NCBI RefSeq assembly: GCF_009388985.1 | Contig: NZ_CP036422.1 | Location: forward strand, 2,742,501 to 2,806,500 | Reading direction: 5' to 3' | DNA length: 64,000 nt | Origin: Halioglobus maricola | Lineage (GTDB): Bacteria; Pseudomonadota; Gammaproteobacteria; Pseudomonadales; Halieaceae | In this document: piece by piece, positions 43,209 through 51,237 of the stretch | How the letters are laid out: each line of letters begins with the position of its first letter | Numbering within the stretch: the stretch's first letter is position 1 | Position numbers and translations under genes: made by a program | The notes under the pieces: model-generated | Database searches by the model: none | The model's input: the letters and a program-made list of their open reading frames with translations, nothing else | What the model was told of the DNA's origin: nothing

Positions 43209-44624
43209 TTAATCTCGAGCTTCAATCTCTCGCATGATTTCACGGTGGCGCTCCTCGGACATCGGGTAACGGCTGGAAATGAGTACCGTAGCCGCGAACA
43301 GGATAAACATTACCGGGCCGGAGAATACGGCCAGGTGCGTGACTGCCTCAGGTGAAACAGTCTCGGGGTTGGCCGACTGGGGAAAGCGAATGATGTCCAG
43401 GCCGATGCCGGCAAAGAAACTACCCAGACCATAACTGGCCTTGGTAGCGAAAGAGCGAGCGGCAAAAAACAACCCCTCCTCTCGCTTCCCACTGTGCAGC
43501 TGATGTTCGTCTATACAGTCGGACAACATGGAGTCCAACAGGATCATATAGCCGATAAAGAAGATCTGTGAGATCCCATTCACAGTGAAGATCAGTCCAA
43601 ACTTCAATTCGGTGCTCATCAGATCGAGAAAACCACCGAAGTAGAGCACCTGAGGGGAGAAGGCAAACAAGCCTCCTGTCACCACGCAGATATTGAGCGC
43701 CCAGCGCTTGTCGAACCGGCGCGACAGCGACTGGGCAACAATCGAGGCAAAGATAATACCGACGAGCACCGAACTGGCCAGCCCCGCCAGGTGTTCGGGC
43801 TGAAATTCAAAGACGTAAGTCGCCACATAAATCAGCAACGTCTGGACAATACCTGCAAGCGTACAAAACACTAAAATCGCGGCAAATAGTATCCGGAAAG
43901 ATGGCTGACGTAATGTGCGAAATACATCGAGGAATGCCAGCCACGCGCTGCTCTCGACACCACTGAGAACCGGCTTACTCAGATTTGGGATGGATCGCCA
44001 GGTGCCAGCGACTGATAACAGCATGGCGCAAGTCCCCAGTAGACCACAAAAGATCCCGAAACCTGGGTAACTGGTCGCATTCAACATGCCGTTGGGGTAA
44101 ATCTCAGTGGGCGGGAAAAACACGGCGAATCCGATCACGCTGGTCACCAGAATGCCCGCATAAGTGAAGAAAACCCGATAGCCAATAAGTGAAGTTCGGC
44201 CGTAATAATCCGTGGCAAGCTCTGCACCCAGCGACAAGTGGGGAACAAAGAACAAAGTCAGCATCAATCGCACTGCAATAGCGCCGCCCAACATCCAGCC
44301 GAATAGCGCCATCTGTGACAGACCCACCGGCGGTGAAAACAAAATTACGATGGCAATTCCAAAAGGAATAGCACCTGCCAGCATGAATGGGTGCCTGCGT
44401 CCCCAGCGCGACTGACACCGATCTGACAATTGTCCTACCATCGGGTCGGTGATCGCATCGACCATCAGAGCAAGTAACGCTGCCAGGCCCGCGAGGCTTC
44501 CCGAAAGACCCAGAACCTGGTTGTAGTAGAAGAACAGGAAGGTGCTGAATGCCGACTGCTTGACGCCATCGGAAAGCTGCCCAACACCGTAGCTCAGGCG
44601 CAAGGCAAGTGAGGGGCCAGCCAT
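43209..44624 (-). CDS. MFS transporter of the GPH (MelB-like) family
   Basis: A 471-residue 12-helix symporter. The N-terminal LSYGVGQLSDGVKQSAFSTF and GQLSDRCQSRWGRRHPFML loop are characteristic of the glycoside-pentoside-hexuronide:cation family. In an operon with CoA-linked enzymes the cargo may be a non-sugar organic compound. Its start shares one base with the SDR stop (TGATG), so translation is coupled. Confidence 0.88.
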   Translation of the reverse strand: MAGPSLALRLSYGVGQLSDGVKQSAFSTFLFFYYNQVLGLSGSLAGLAALLALMVDAITDPMVGQLSDRCQSRWGRRHPFMLAGAIPFGIAIVILFSPPVGLSQMALFGWMLGGAIAVRLMLTLFFVPHLSLGAELATDYYGRTSLIGYRVFFTYAGILVTSVIGFAVFFPPTEIYPNGMLNATSYPGFGIFCGLLGTCAMLLSVAGTWRSIPNLSKPVLSGVESSAWLAFLDVFRTLRQPSFRILFAAILVFCTLAGIVQTLLIYVATYVFEFQPEHLAGLASSVLVGIIFASIVAQSLSRRFDKRWALNICVVTGGLFAFSPQVLYFGGFLDLMSTELKFGLIFTVNGISQIFFIGYMILLDSMLSDCIDEHQLHSGKREEGLFFAARSFATKASYGLGSFFAGIGLDIIRFPQSANPETVSPEAVTHLAVFSGPVMFILFAATVLISSRYPMSEERHREIMREIEARD

Positions 44625-45451
44625 CAGCTGCTGCCCTCACTTCCTCGACTATGGCGGTGATTCAGCAGTGTGCCGCCGTCGACCGGGATGATAGCTCCGG
44701 TGGTGTAGGCACCGGCGCGACTGCAGAGGTAGATTGCAATACCCGCCATTTCCTCGGCACGCCCCACTCTCCCAAGAAGCGCATTGCCCTCAACCTCTTT
44801 CAGCTGCTGGCCGAAGATATGCTCTGTCATTTTGCTCGGAAAAAAGCCTGGTGCAATCGCGTTCACGGTAATACTGCGGCCACCCAGCTCTACCGCCAGG
44901 TGCCGTGTCAGATGGTGCACGGCCGCCTTGCTCGCGGTGTAGGCATAATTGGGCTCAGCGTGAACCACGGGGATGTGCAGCCCCTCCATCGAACCGATGT
45001 TAATCACGCGACCGGGTTCATCTAGTCTCGCGCTTTTCTCCATCAGCGGCGTCAAATCCCGGGTCAGGGCAAACACAGCGCTGACATTTGTGGTCATGAC
45101 TTTGTCAAAGCCCGCCTGCGGATACTCCGCATAGGAAGCCGCCCACGCCGTCCCAGCGTTATTCACCAGAATATCGAGAGCCTGCTCCTGTGCCGCCAGC
45201 GCCTCACACATTGCCTGCCGCGATGTTTCATCGGCAACATCTGCCGGAATGGCCCGACAATCACCCCATTCGCTCAAGGCAACGGCAGCCGCCTCGCACG
45301 CCTCGGCCTTACGCGCAGAGATATAAACTCTGGCACCGGCCTCTAACAAACCTCGGGCTATCATATAGCCAATACCGCGAGAGCCACCGGTCACCAGCGC
45401 TACCTTGCCCTCCAGGCCAAACAGGTGGGCAATGTCCATTCGTTCTTGCAT
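44624..45451 (-). CDS. SDR family oxidoreductase
   Basis: A 275-residue classical short-chain dehydrogenase: VTGGSRGIGYMIA, NNAGTAW and active site YTASK. GSMEG replaces the usual Ser strand motif. It shares single bases with both neighbours (3-hydroxyacyl-CoA dehydrogenase upstream, MFS downstream). The substrate is unknown. An internal ATG at 45439 is an alternative start. Confidence 0.88.
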   Translation of the reverse strand: MQERMDIAHLFGLEGKVALVTGGSRGIGYMIARGLLEAGARVYISARKAEACEAAAVALSEWGDCRAIPADVADETSRQAMCEALAAQEQALDILVNNAGTAWAASYAEYPQAGFDKVMTTNVSAVFALTRDLTPLMEKSARLDEPGRVINIGSMEGLHIPVVHAEPNYAYTASKAAVHHLTRHLAVELGGRSITVNAIAPGFFPSKMTEHIFGQQLKEVEGNALLGRVGRAEEMAGIAIYLCSRAGAYTTGAIIPVDGGTLLNHRHSRGSEGSS

Positions 45452-46635
45452 CAGTTCAACTCTCCATTGTCGTTTACATGCGCAGTGAGCCAGCTGCTCG
45501 CCTGAGTTACTTCCTTCGCAGACAACAGGCCTTGAAGCCCAGACTCTTGCAGCTGCGATAGCACTTGCACTTTACCTAGCTCAGCGATGAGCGCAAAAGG
45601 CCCGCGCGGTGCGTGCATGCCAACACTCCACGCAAGATCCACCTGCTCGACGCTTACCACCTCCCCCGCGACCAATCGTATCGCTTGCGCCATCAGCGCG
45701 GCCTGCAGCAACCGCGCGCAGCGGTCATCTGCGTGACTGGCAAAGTCCTGAGAGCCGTAGGCTGGCTCGGGGTAAGTATAAAAACCCTCTCCTGAATGCA
45801 TCCCCAGCTTTCCGGCCGCCAGTTTCTGCTCCAATAGTTCGACGATCTGATGCTTGAAAGGTTGCAGCGCATCCATTCGATCCCGATGCCCCCAGGCATC
45901 GCGAAGCACACCCAGGCCAAACAGGTCTATCAGACCGAAGGGGCCCATCAAAGCCTGCTGCGCCTCAAGCCAGGACGCATCAATCGCAGGTACAGAGAAC
46001 TGCTTGCCGACCAACATCGCGAGCGCCGTGCCAAGCACATTGCCCAGCATGGCGTTAAGCACATAACCTGGGTGCTCTTTCTTCATTACAAGTGGCACGC
46101 CGCGCAGGCTGCGCACGTAGGCCTCTAACAAAGCCACAAGCTCTGGCCGGGTAGATCGCCCCGGGACAATATCCACCAGTGGCGACGCGTAGTGCGAGTG
46201 CAGTGCCGCGAAACGATCGCACCGGGTCACCGCCACTTCAATGTCAGAGACCAGTAGCGCTGACGAATTCGTCGTGAGCAATGTTTCAGCATCACAGATT
46301 GCATCCAGTTCTGCGTGGACCTGACGTTTCAGCTTAAGATCTTCAAAGACTGATTCGTTCACCAGATCTGCACCTTTGCAGGCCTCACCCAGATCACAGG
46401 TCACCACCGTGCGACCGGCAGCTGCCTCGACATCTTCTTCACTGCACCAACCTGCACCGACGAGCATATTGGCCATTTCTCGCTGTCGCTGAGGTATCGC
46501 GGCAAGGCTTGATTCACTGGGGTCGTACAACACGACAGAGTAACCACATACTGCCGCCGCGAGGGCGTTGTAACAGCCCATGGTTCCGGCACCGACAAAG
46601 CAAACCTTGTCTATTCCACTCACCGTCTGGGACAT
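45451..46635 (-). CDS. 3-hydroxyacyl-CoA dehydrogenase family protein
   Basis: A 394-residue NAD enzyme: N-terminal Rossmann domain (KVCFVGAGTMGCYNALAA), the catalytic His region LHSHYASPLVDIVPG and a C-terminal helical domain with a second 3HCDH-like repeat (about 290-380). The SHYASP sequence departs from the usual HFFNP of fatty-acid enzymes, so the substrate may be unusual. It sits 3 nt after the acetoacetate decarboxylase-like gene. Confidence 0.87.
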   Translation of the reverse strand: MSQTVSGIDKVCFVGAGTMGCYNALAAAVCGYSVVLYDPSESSLAAIPQRQREMANMLVGAGWCSEEDVEAAAGRTVVTCDLGEACKGADLVNESVFEDLKLKRQVHAELDAICDAETLLTTNSSALLVSDIEVAVTRCDRFAALHSHYASPLVDIVPGRSTRPELVALLEAYVRSLRGVPLVMKKEHPGYVLNAMLGNVLGTALAMLVGKQFSVPAIDASWLEAQQALMGPFGLIDLFGLGVLRDAWGHRDRMDALQPFKHQIVELLEQKLAAGKLGMHSGEGFYTYPEPAYGSQDFASHADDRCARLLQAALMAQAIRLVAGEVVSVEQVDLAWSVGMHAPRGPFALIAELGKVQVLSQLQESGLQGLLSAKEVTQASSWLTAHVNDNGELN

Positions 46636-46638
46636 AGG

Positions 46639-47448
46639 CTAGCGAATCTCCCGCGGCAGGCGCTGCGGCACAATCAGGTTGGTGCTACCGCGCGCCACAA
46701 CGGCGGGGAGCCAGGTGACAACCGGCAGTGCTGCGAGAGCGCTCACGATATGGCACTGGGTAGGGTTCTGTTCCCAGGTAGGTATTTGCCAGTCAACTCG
46801 GCCCTCGCCCACCCAGGCTTCTTCAATAATATTTTCTGAAGGAAAGGTCGTGAACTGGCTAGCGGCGATGCCAAAACCGCCCACGTTCGGAAGGTAGCGC
46901 CACGCCATAGGGTTGTCGCGCCCTGCTTTGGCTGCCTCGCTAGCCGCTATCTCCTCCGCCGTGGGCTCGCGCAAACCGTCAACACTCATCTCTAGAAAAG
47001 TATGACCAAAATGGCTAGCTTGAGTGCTCCACCGACCATCCTCAATCCTGTGATCTTCGATCTCGGCGAACACCTTGGGTATGCCCTGTAATTCCCTACC
47101 CGTCAGAATCGGGTCGGCCATGTTTTCCCACATGACCAGGCAATAGGTTCCGTCCAGCTGCTCATGCTCGCCGACAAATCGTGCCGAAACAGACACCGCG
47201 ACCAGGTTGTAGCCGTGACCCGCGAGCCAGTCGACATCGCGATTACGCGCATAGGTGATGGTAACGATGGGGAGTTCAGCCACTTCATAAGGCGCGGGTA
47301 GAAAGCGCGCAACCTGATCGGCATCGGTGATGTAGGAGAGAGTCATGCTGGTCACGTCGCGATACCAGCCACTCGATTTGGGCGAACTCGGGCGCGGCCC
47401 GAAGTGGGCGGGCATCATATAACTGCCCTTAGGGTCAAACTGGAACAT
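46639..47448 (-). CDS. Acetoacetate decarboxylase-like protein
   Basis: A 269-residue member of the ADC superfamily. The Schiff-base lysine is K125 in GRELQGIPKVFAEI. Clostridial enzymes have a second lysine right after it; here it is Val, so the reaction may be hydrolase-, aldolase- or dehydratase-like instead of decarboxylation. It leads a four-gene operon (3-hydroxyacyl-CoA dehydrogenase, SDR, MFS). Family placement is good; function is open. Confidence 0.82.
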   Translation of the reverse strand: MFQFDPKGSYMMPAHFGPRPSSPKSSGWYRDVTSMTLSYITDADQVARFLPAPYEVAELPIVTITYARNRDVDWLAGHGYNLVAVSVSARFVGEHEQLDGTYCLVMWENMADPILTGRELQGIPKVFAEIEDHRIEDGRWSTQASHFGHTFLEMSVDGLREPTAEEIAASEAAKAGRDNPMAWRYLPNVGGFGIAASQFTTFPSENIIEEAWVGEGRVDWQIPTWEQNPTQCHIVSALAALPVVTWLPAVVARGSTNLIVPQRLPREIR

Positions 47449-47507
47449 GCCGGTATCCGCAGGCTAGGGTGTACAGGCATGGTAGCAACCGCAGGCACAC
47501 ACACCCT

Positions 47508-47521
47508 GTCACCCAGGTGAC
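47508..47521. promoter_or_regulatory. Palindrome upstream of the ADC-like operon
   Basis: GTCACC-CA-GGTGAC, a perfect 6-bp inverted repeat, 60-73 nt upstream of the ADC-like start and downstream of the Crp/Fnr gene. A direct repeat ACCCAGGT-xACT overlaps and extends it to about 47536. It may be an operator. Confidence 0.4.
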
Positions 47522-47530
47522 TGACCCAGG

Positions 47531-48268
47531 TTACTCAAACAAGTCGATCTCTTGCTCCAGTTCTTCGAGGTCACGCACCCACAGATGATCCTCTCTGGTT
47601 TCCACCAGATTCCGGTTCGCCCAATCACGGAACACACGGTTCACCCGTTGCCGCGATCCCAGCGCCAGTCGAGCGAAATCGTTCTGGGTGACCTTGATGT
47701 CGAGCGACACACCGCCATCGTTGGGCACGCCGTGCTCCTGGCACAAGTGAAGTAGCCGTCCAGCGACGCGCGCCTTCAAGGGGTAGAAAAGAATGCCGCC
47801 AACCAACTCATGCAGGCCGCGCAGAATTCCCTGGCTGTAGCGGAAAAGGTTTTCGTACATTCGCGGGTGTTCGGCGCCCACTCTGAGCACCACTTCTCTG
47901 GAAATAACCAACAAACGCGTCGGCTCGATGGCTCTCGCTTCGATGACTCGCCCCTCGTCATTCACCAAGCCCGGCTCACCAAACCAGGTACCCGGCTCCC
48001 GCTCGACAAGGGCAAATTCGTGACCGTTGGGGCTAAACAGGGAAACTCTTACTCTGCCGGTAACAATACAAAACACTTCGGTGGTGGGCTGTCCCTGCTG
48101 GTAGATATAGCTTCCGGACGCCACCTCCTTGATTTGCGCGGCGGCAACCAACTGCTCTAGCGCTGCATCAGGCAACCCCTGGAACCAGGGTGAATCACTC
48201 ACCAGGGTCCGCGCGCTCCCGCTATCTGTTTCAGTTACGCTGATAGTAGCCACTCTGCGTCCAATCAT
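47531..48268 (-). CDS. Crp/Fnr-family transcriptional regulator
   Basis: A 245-residue regulator with an N-terminal cyclic-nucleotide-binding fold (about 25-145) and a C-terminal winged HTH (FARLALGSRQRVNRVFRDW). It lacks the N-terminal cysteine cluster of FNR, so it is not an Fe-S oxygen sensor of that type. The ATG at 48268 is chosen over a frame reaching 48325. It lies upstream of the ADC-like operon on the same strand and is a candidate regulator of it. Confidence 0.88.
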   Translation of the reverse strand: MIGRRVATISVTETDSGSARTLVSDSPWFQGLPDAALEQLVAAAQIKEVASGSYIYQQGQPTTEVFCIVTGRVRVSLFSPNGHEFALVEREPGTWFGEPGLVNDEGRVIEARAIEPTRLLVISREVVLRVGAEHPRMYENLFRYSQGILRGLHELVGGILFYPLKARVAGRLLHLCQEHGVPNDGGVSLDIKVTQNDFARLALGSRQRVNRVFRDWANRNLVETREDHLWVRDLEELEQEIDLFE

Positions 48269-48402
48269 TGAGGTTATCCGCCATGGTAGCAGCGCATCTC
48301 GTATAGTTAAAACGGAGCCGCTCAATTGATATATACAATTGGTACAAGCGATATTGATAGTCTAAATTAAACACATCAAATCACTGATCACAGGAGATCA
48401 CC

Positions 48403-48975
48403 ATGTCAGCCATCACTCAGGTACCCAACGTCACCTTCAAAACTCGCGTGCGCGATGAATCCGTGGACGGCCCCAATCCATTCCGCTGGCAGGACACCTC
48501 CACTGCCGACCTGTTCGCGGGTAAAAAAGTGGTTGTGTTCTCCCTGCCGGGCGCATTCACCCCCACTTGCTCTTCCAACCACCTGCCTCGCTACGAAGAG
48601 CTTTACGAAGAGTTCCAGGGCCAGGGCGTGGATGACATCATCTGCGTATCGGTAAACGACGCTTTCGTCATGTTCCAGTGGGGCAACCACATCGGCAACG
48701 AAAAGATCACTTTGCTGGGCGACGGCAACGGCGAATTTACCCGCAAGATGGGCATGCTCGTAGACAAGTCCAACCTGGGCTTCGGCATGCGCTCCTGGCG
48801 CTACTCCATGCTGGTGAATGACGGCACTATCGAAAAGATGTTCGTAGAGCCCGATTTCGGTGACAACTGCCCTACCGATCCCTTCGAAGTCTCCGACGCG
48901 GACACCATGCTGGCACACCTGAAGGGCACCGATGCCCCCGGTGTCTCGGCACCCGTCAAAGCATTCCAGGGCTAA
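48403..48975 (+). CDS. Prx5-type peroxiredoxin
   Basis: A 190-residue thiol peroxidase that reduces hydrogen or organic peroxides. The peroxidatic Cys is C56 in [14 protein letters not shown]. No glutaredoxin domain is fused, unlike some bacterial Prx5 proteins. CACAGGAGATCACC gives a strong ribosome site. The 134-bp upstream gap is AT-rich (TTGATATATACAATTGG) and may hold a stress-responsive promoter. A 12-bp hairpin follows the stop. Confidence 0.93.
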   Translation: MSAITQVPNVTFKTRVRDESVDGPNPFRWQDTSTADLFAGKKVVVFSLPGAFTPTCSSNHLPRYEELYEEFQGQGVDDIICVSVNDAFVMFQWGNHIGNEKITLLGDGNGEFTRKMGMLVDKSNLGFGMRSWRYSMLVNDGTIEKMFVEPDFGDNCPTDPFEVSDADTMLAHLKGTDAPGVSAPVKAFQG

Positions 48976-48981
48976 TGCGCG

Positions 48982-49009
48982 AGCGGACGCCACAATAGTG
49001 GCGTCCGCT
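48982..49009 (+). terminator. Hairpin after the peroxiredoxin gene, no T tract
   Basis: Perfect 12-bp inverted repeat AGCGGACGCCAC / GTGGCGTCCGCT with a 4-nt loop, 6 nt after the stop codon. It is well placed to end or stabilise the peroxiredoxin mRNA, though no U run follows. Confidence 0.55.
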
Positions 49010-49059
49010 GCAACACCACCTATACTGGATTGAAAGCCATTCGACCCAGTGGAATCATC

Positions 49060-51189
49060 TTGACTACGCTCCGCCCTCTCTTCTTCACACTTCTCACTAT
49101 TTTCAGCTGCCATGCATTTGCGATTGACTGGCCCCAGCAGGTCACCGTCGACGAAGGCATCTTGACGGTCTATCAACCGCAACCTGAGTCACTCTCCGGA
49201 AATACCTTGCAGGGTCGCGCGGCCATGTCCATCACCCCAAAGGGAAAGTCCGAGCAGATATTCGGGGCCTTCTGGTTTGAATCCCGAGTAGAAACTGACC
49301 GCAGTTCAGACACCGCGTTGGTCGTGGATATAAAGGTGACCAAGGTCCGCTGGCCAGACTCCAAGGACGCTCAGGAACAACGCTTTACGGCACTGGTCGA
49401 GGCGGCCGTGCCCTCCACCGGATTCGAGATTTCGCTGGAGCGCCTGGCCGCGAGCCTCAACACGGCAGAGCTGGAAACGAAGAGTCTGGAGCAACTTAAC
49501 AATGACCCTCCGGCCATCGTGTTCCGGGAAAAGCTCGCTGTTCTGCTGATGTACGATGGCTCACCCCGCTATGGCGATATCGAGAACAGCGACTATCAGC
49601 GCGTGCTCAATACGCCCATCGCTGTGGTAAAAAACACACGGGGCACTCACTACGCCACCAACGGCACGCTCTGGTATGTGGCTGACAGCGCGCTCGGCCC
49701 ATGGCGCCCTACAACCTCGCCGCCAAAGGACCTGGCCGAGGCCATGCCAGCGCCCGACGCGGATGCGCCAAGCTGGGACACGCCGCCGGAAATTGTGGTC
49801 GCCACCTCACCCACCGAATTGATCGTTACCCAGGGTGCCCCCGAATGGAAACCCCTGACGGGTGGAGAGTTACTCTACGTCACAAACACTGAATCACCCT
49901 GGCTGCGCGACCTCCCAACCGGCAATATGTACCTCCTGCTATCTGGCCGCTGGTACCGGAGCAAGAGCACCAAGGGTCCGTGGACATTTGTGCCCGCCGA
50001 CGAGCTACCAACGTCCTTTGCCAATATTCCGCCAGCGTCGGACATCGGCGGCCTGCGCACTTCAGTTGCAGGCACACCCGAAGCGGAAGAGGCAGTGCTG
50101 GACGCACAGATTCCCCAGACTGCCGCCATCAGTCGCGACACCACTTTGGAGGTCAGCTATGACGGCGAGCCGAGCTTTGAGCCCGTTACCGGCACCTCGG
50201 TCTCCTACGCGGTGAATACCGCTACCCAAGTGCTAAAAATCGATGGCCGTTACTACGCCGTGGACAATGGTGTCTGGTTTACCGCGACCAATCCCAAGGG
50301 GCCCTGGGCCGTAGCAGACGACATTCCAAAAGAGAAAATTGCAGAAATCCCACCCAGTTCGCCGGTGTACAACACCACCTACGTGAACGTGTACGATTCC
50401 ACCCCCGAGGTGGTTTACGTCGGCTACACCCCAGGTTACATGTGGTCGTTCCCCTACTACGGCGTACCCGTCTATGGCTCCGGCTGGTATTACCGCCCCT
50501 GGCCGGGCCGCTGGTATTACCCGCACCACCCCACCTGGGGCTTCCACGTCGGCTACAACCCGTGGACGGGCTGGAGCTTCGGCGTTAGCTGGACCAACGG
50601 TTTCCTGAGCTTCGGTGCCCGTTGGGGCGGCGGTTATCCGTATCGCCATCCGGGCCGCGGCTGGTACGGCGGCGGTTATCGCGGGCCAGTGGTGATCAAC
50701 ACCGGTGATATTAATATCGGTAACAACGTCAATGTGGGCAACCGCGCGGATATCAGCAAGAAGATCAAAAATAACGATGTGAAGGTCAACCGGGACCGGC
50801 TGCGCAGTGACAATCTCTACACTCGCAAGGACAACCAGCATCGTCTGGCAGATCCAGGCGTAGCCCAGCGAGACATAAAGAAGGCCCGCCCCAACAATAA
50901 GCTCCAGAACAATGTCTACGCCGACCGCGATGGCAAGGTTTCCCGCAACGTGGACAATCAGTGGGAGTCGCTGGATAAAGGTAGCTGGAAAGCCGACAAG
51001 GAGCTCAACAACAAGGTCAGCAAGCCCAGCACGCGCGAGGTACAAAAGCCCTCGACGAGCCATCAGCAGCGCCCGAGCACGGCGAATCGACAACACGAAA
51101 TGGAGCGAGCACGCCAGGCGCGCACGCGTGGCAGCCACTCCGAGGCTCGCCGTCCAACACAGCGCCGGGAGTTTCAGCGCCGGCGTTAA
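49060..51189 (+). CDS. Large secreted repeat protein with aromatic/Gly-rich core
   Basis: About 709 residues with a signal peptide ending CHAFA. Residues about 165-430 hold three related units, each with a G-x-W-Y/F-x-A/S-x4-GPW motif (LWYVADSALGPW, RWYRSKSTKGPW, VWFTATNPKGPW) followed by Pro-rich turns. Next is a Tyr/Trp/Gly/Pro-rich block (roughly 435-560), then a basic, Asn/Lys/Arg-rich tail. It is probably periplasmic or surface-exposed. I recognise no named family. There is no ATG: TTG codons at 49030 and 49060 are the only starts, and I prefer 49060 because it begins the signal peptide. Confidence 0.7.
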   Translation: MTTLRPLFFTLLTIFSCHAFAIDWPQQVTVDEGILTVYQPQPESLSGNTLQGRAAMSITPKGKSEQIFGAFWFESRVETDRSSDTALVVDIKVTKVRWPDSKDAQEQRFTALVEAAVPSTGFEISLERLAASLNTAELETKSLEQLNNDPPAIVFREKLAVLLMYDGSPRYGDIENSDYQRVLNTPIAVVKNTRGTHYATNGTLWYVADSALGPWRPTTSPPKDLAEAMPAPDADAPSWDTPPEIVVATSPTELIVTQGAPEWKPLTGGELLYVTNTESPWLRDLPTGNMYLLLSGRWYRSKSTKGPWTFVPADELPTSFANIPPASDIGGLRTSVAGTPEAEEAVLDAQIPQTAAISRDTTLEVSYDGEPSFEPVTGTSVSYAVNTATQVLKIDGRYYAVDNGVWFTATNPKGPWAVADDIPKEKIAEIPPSSPVYNTTYVNVYDSTPEVVYVGYTPGYMWSFPYYGVPVYGSGWYYRPWPGRWYYPHHPTWGFHVGYNPWTGWSFGVSWTNGFLSFGARWGGGYPYRHPGRGWYGGGYRGPVVINTGDINIGNNVNVGNRADISKKIKNNDVKVNRDRLRSDNLYTRKDNQHRLADPGVAQRDIKKARPNNKLQNNVYADRDGKVSRNVDNQWESLDKGSWKADKELNNKVSKPSTREVQKPSTSHQQRPSTANRQHEMERARQARTRGSHSEARRPTQRREFQRRR

Positions 51190-51193
51190 GCTG

Positions 51194-51232
51194 GTACTGT
51201 AGGCGGATAATTTACAAGCCCGCCTACAGTAC
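51194..51232. promoter_or_regulatory. 13-bp perfect inverted repeat in front of mutS
   Basis: GTACTGTAGGCGG (51194-51206) and CCGCCTACAGTAC (51220-51232) are exact inverted copies around a 13-nt AT-rich loop. The loop carries a GATAAT hexamer (51206-51211). The element ends 5 nt before the mutS TTG start. It could be a terminator for the upstream gene, an operator around the mutS -10, or an RNA hairpin controlling mutS translation. Confidence 0.6.
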
Positions 51233-51237
51233 AAATT

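Noticed and set aside
47531..48268. FNR-type oxygen sensing by the Crp/Fnr regulator
   Set aside because: The N-terminal cysteine cluster needed for a 4Fe-4S centre is absent; only isolated Cys residues occur.
48300..48402. OxyR site upstream of the peroxiredoxin
   Set aside because: ATAG-like quarter sites are present but the spacing of the full OxyR motif could not be matched by eye.
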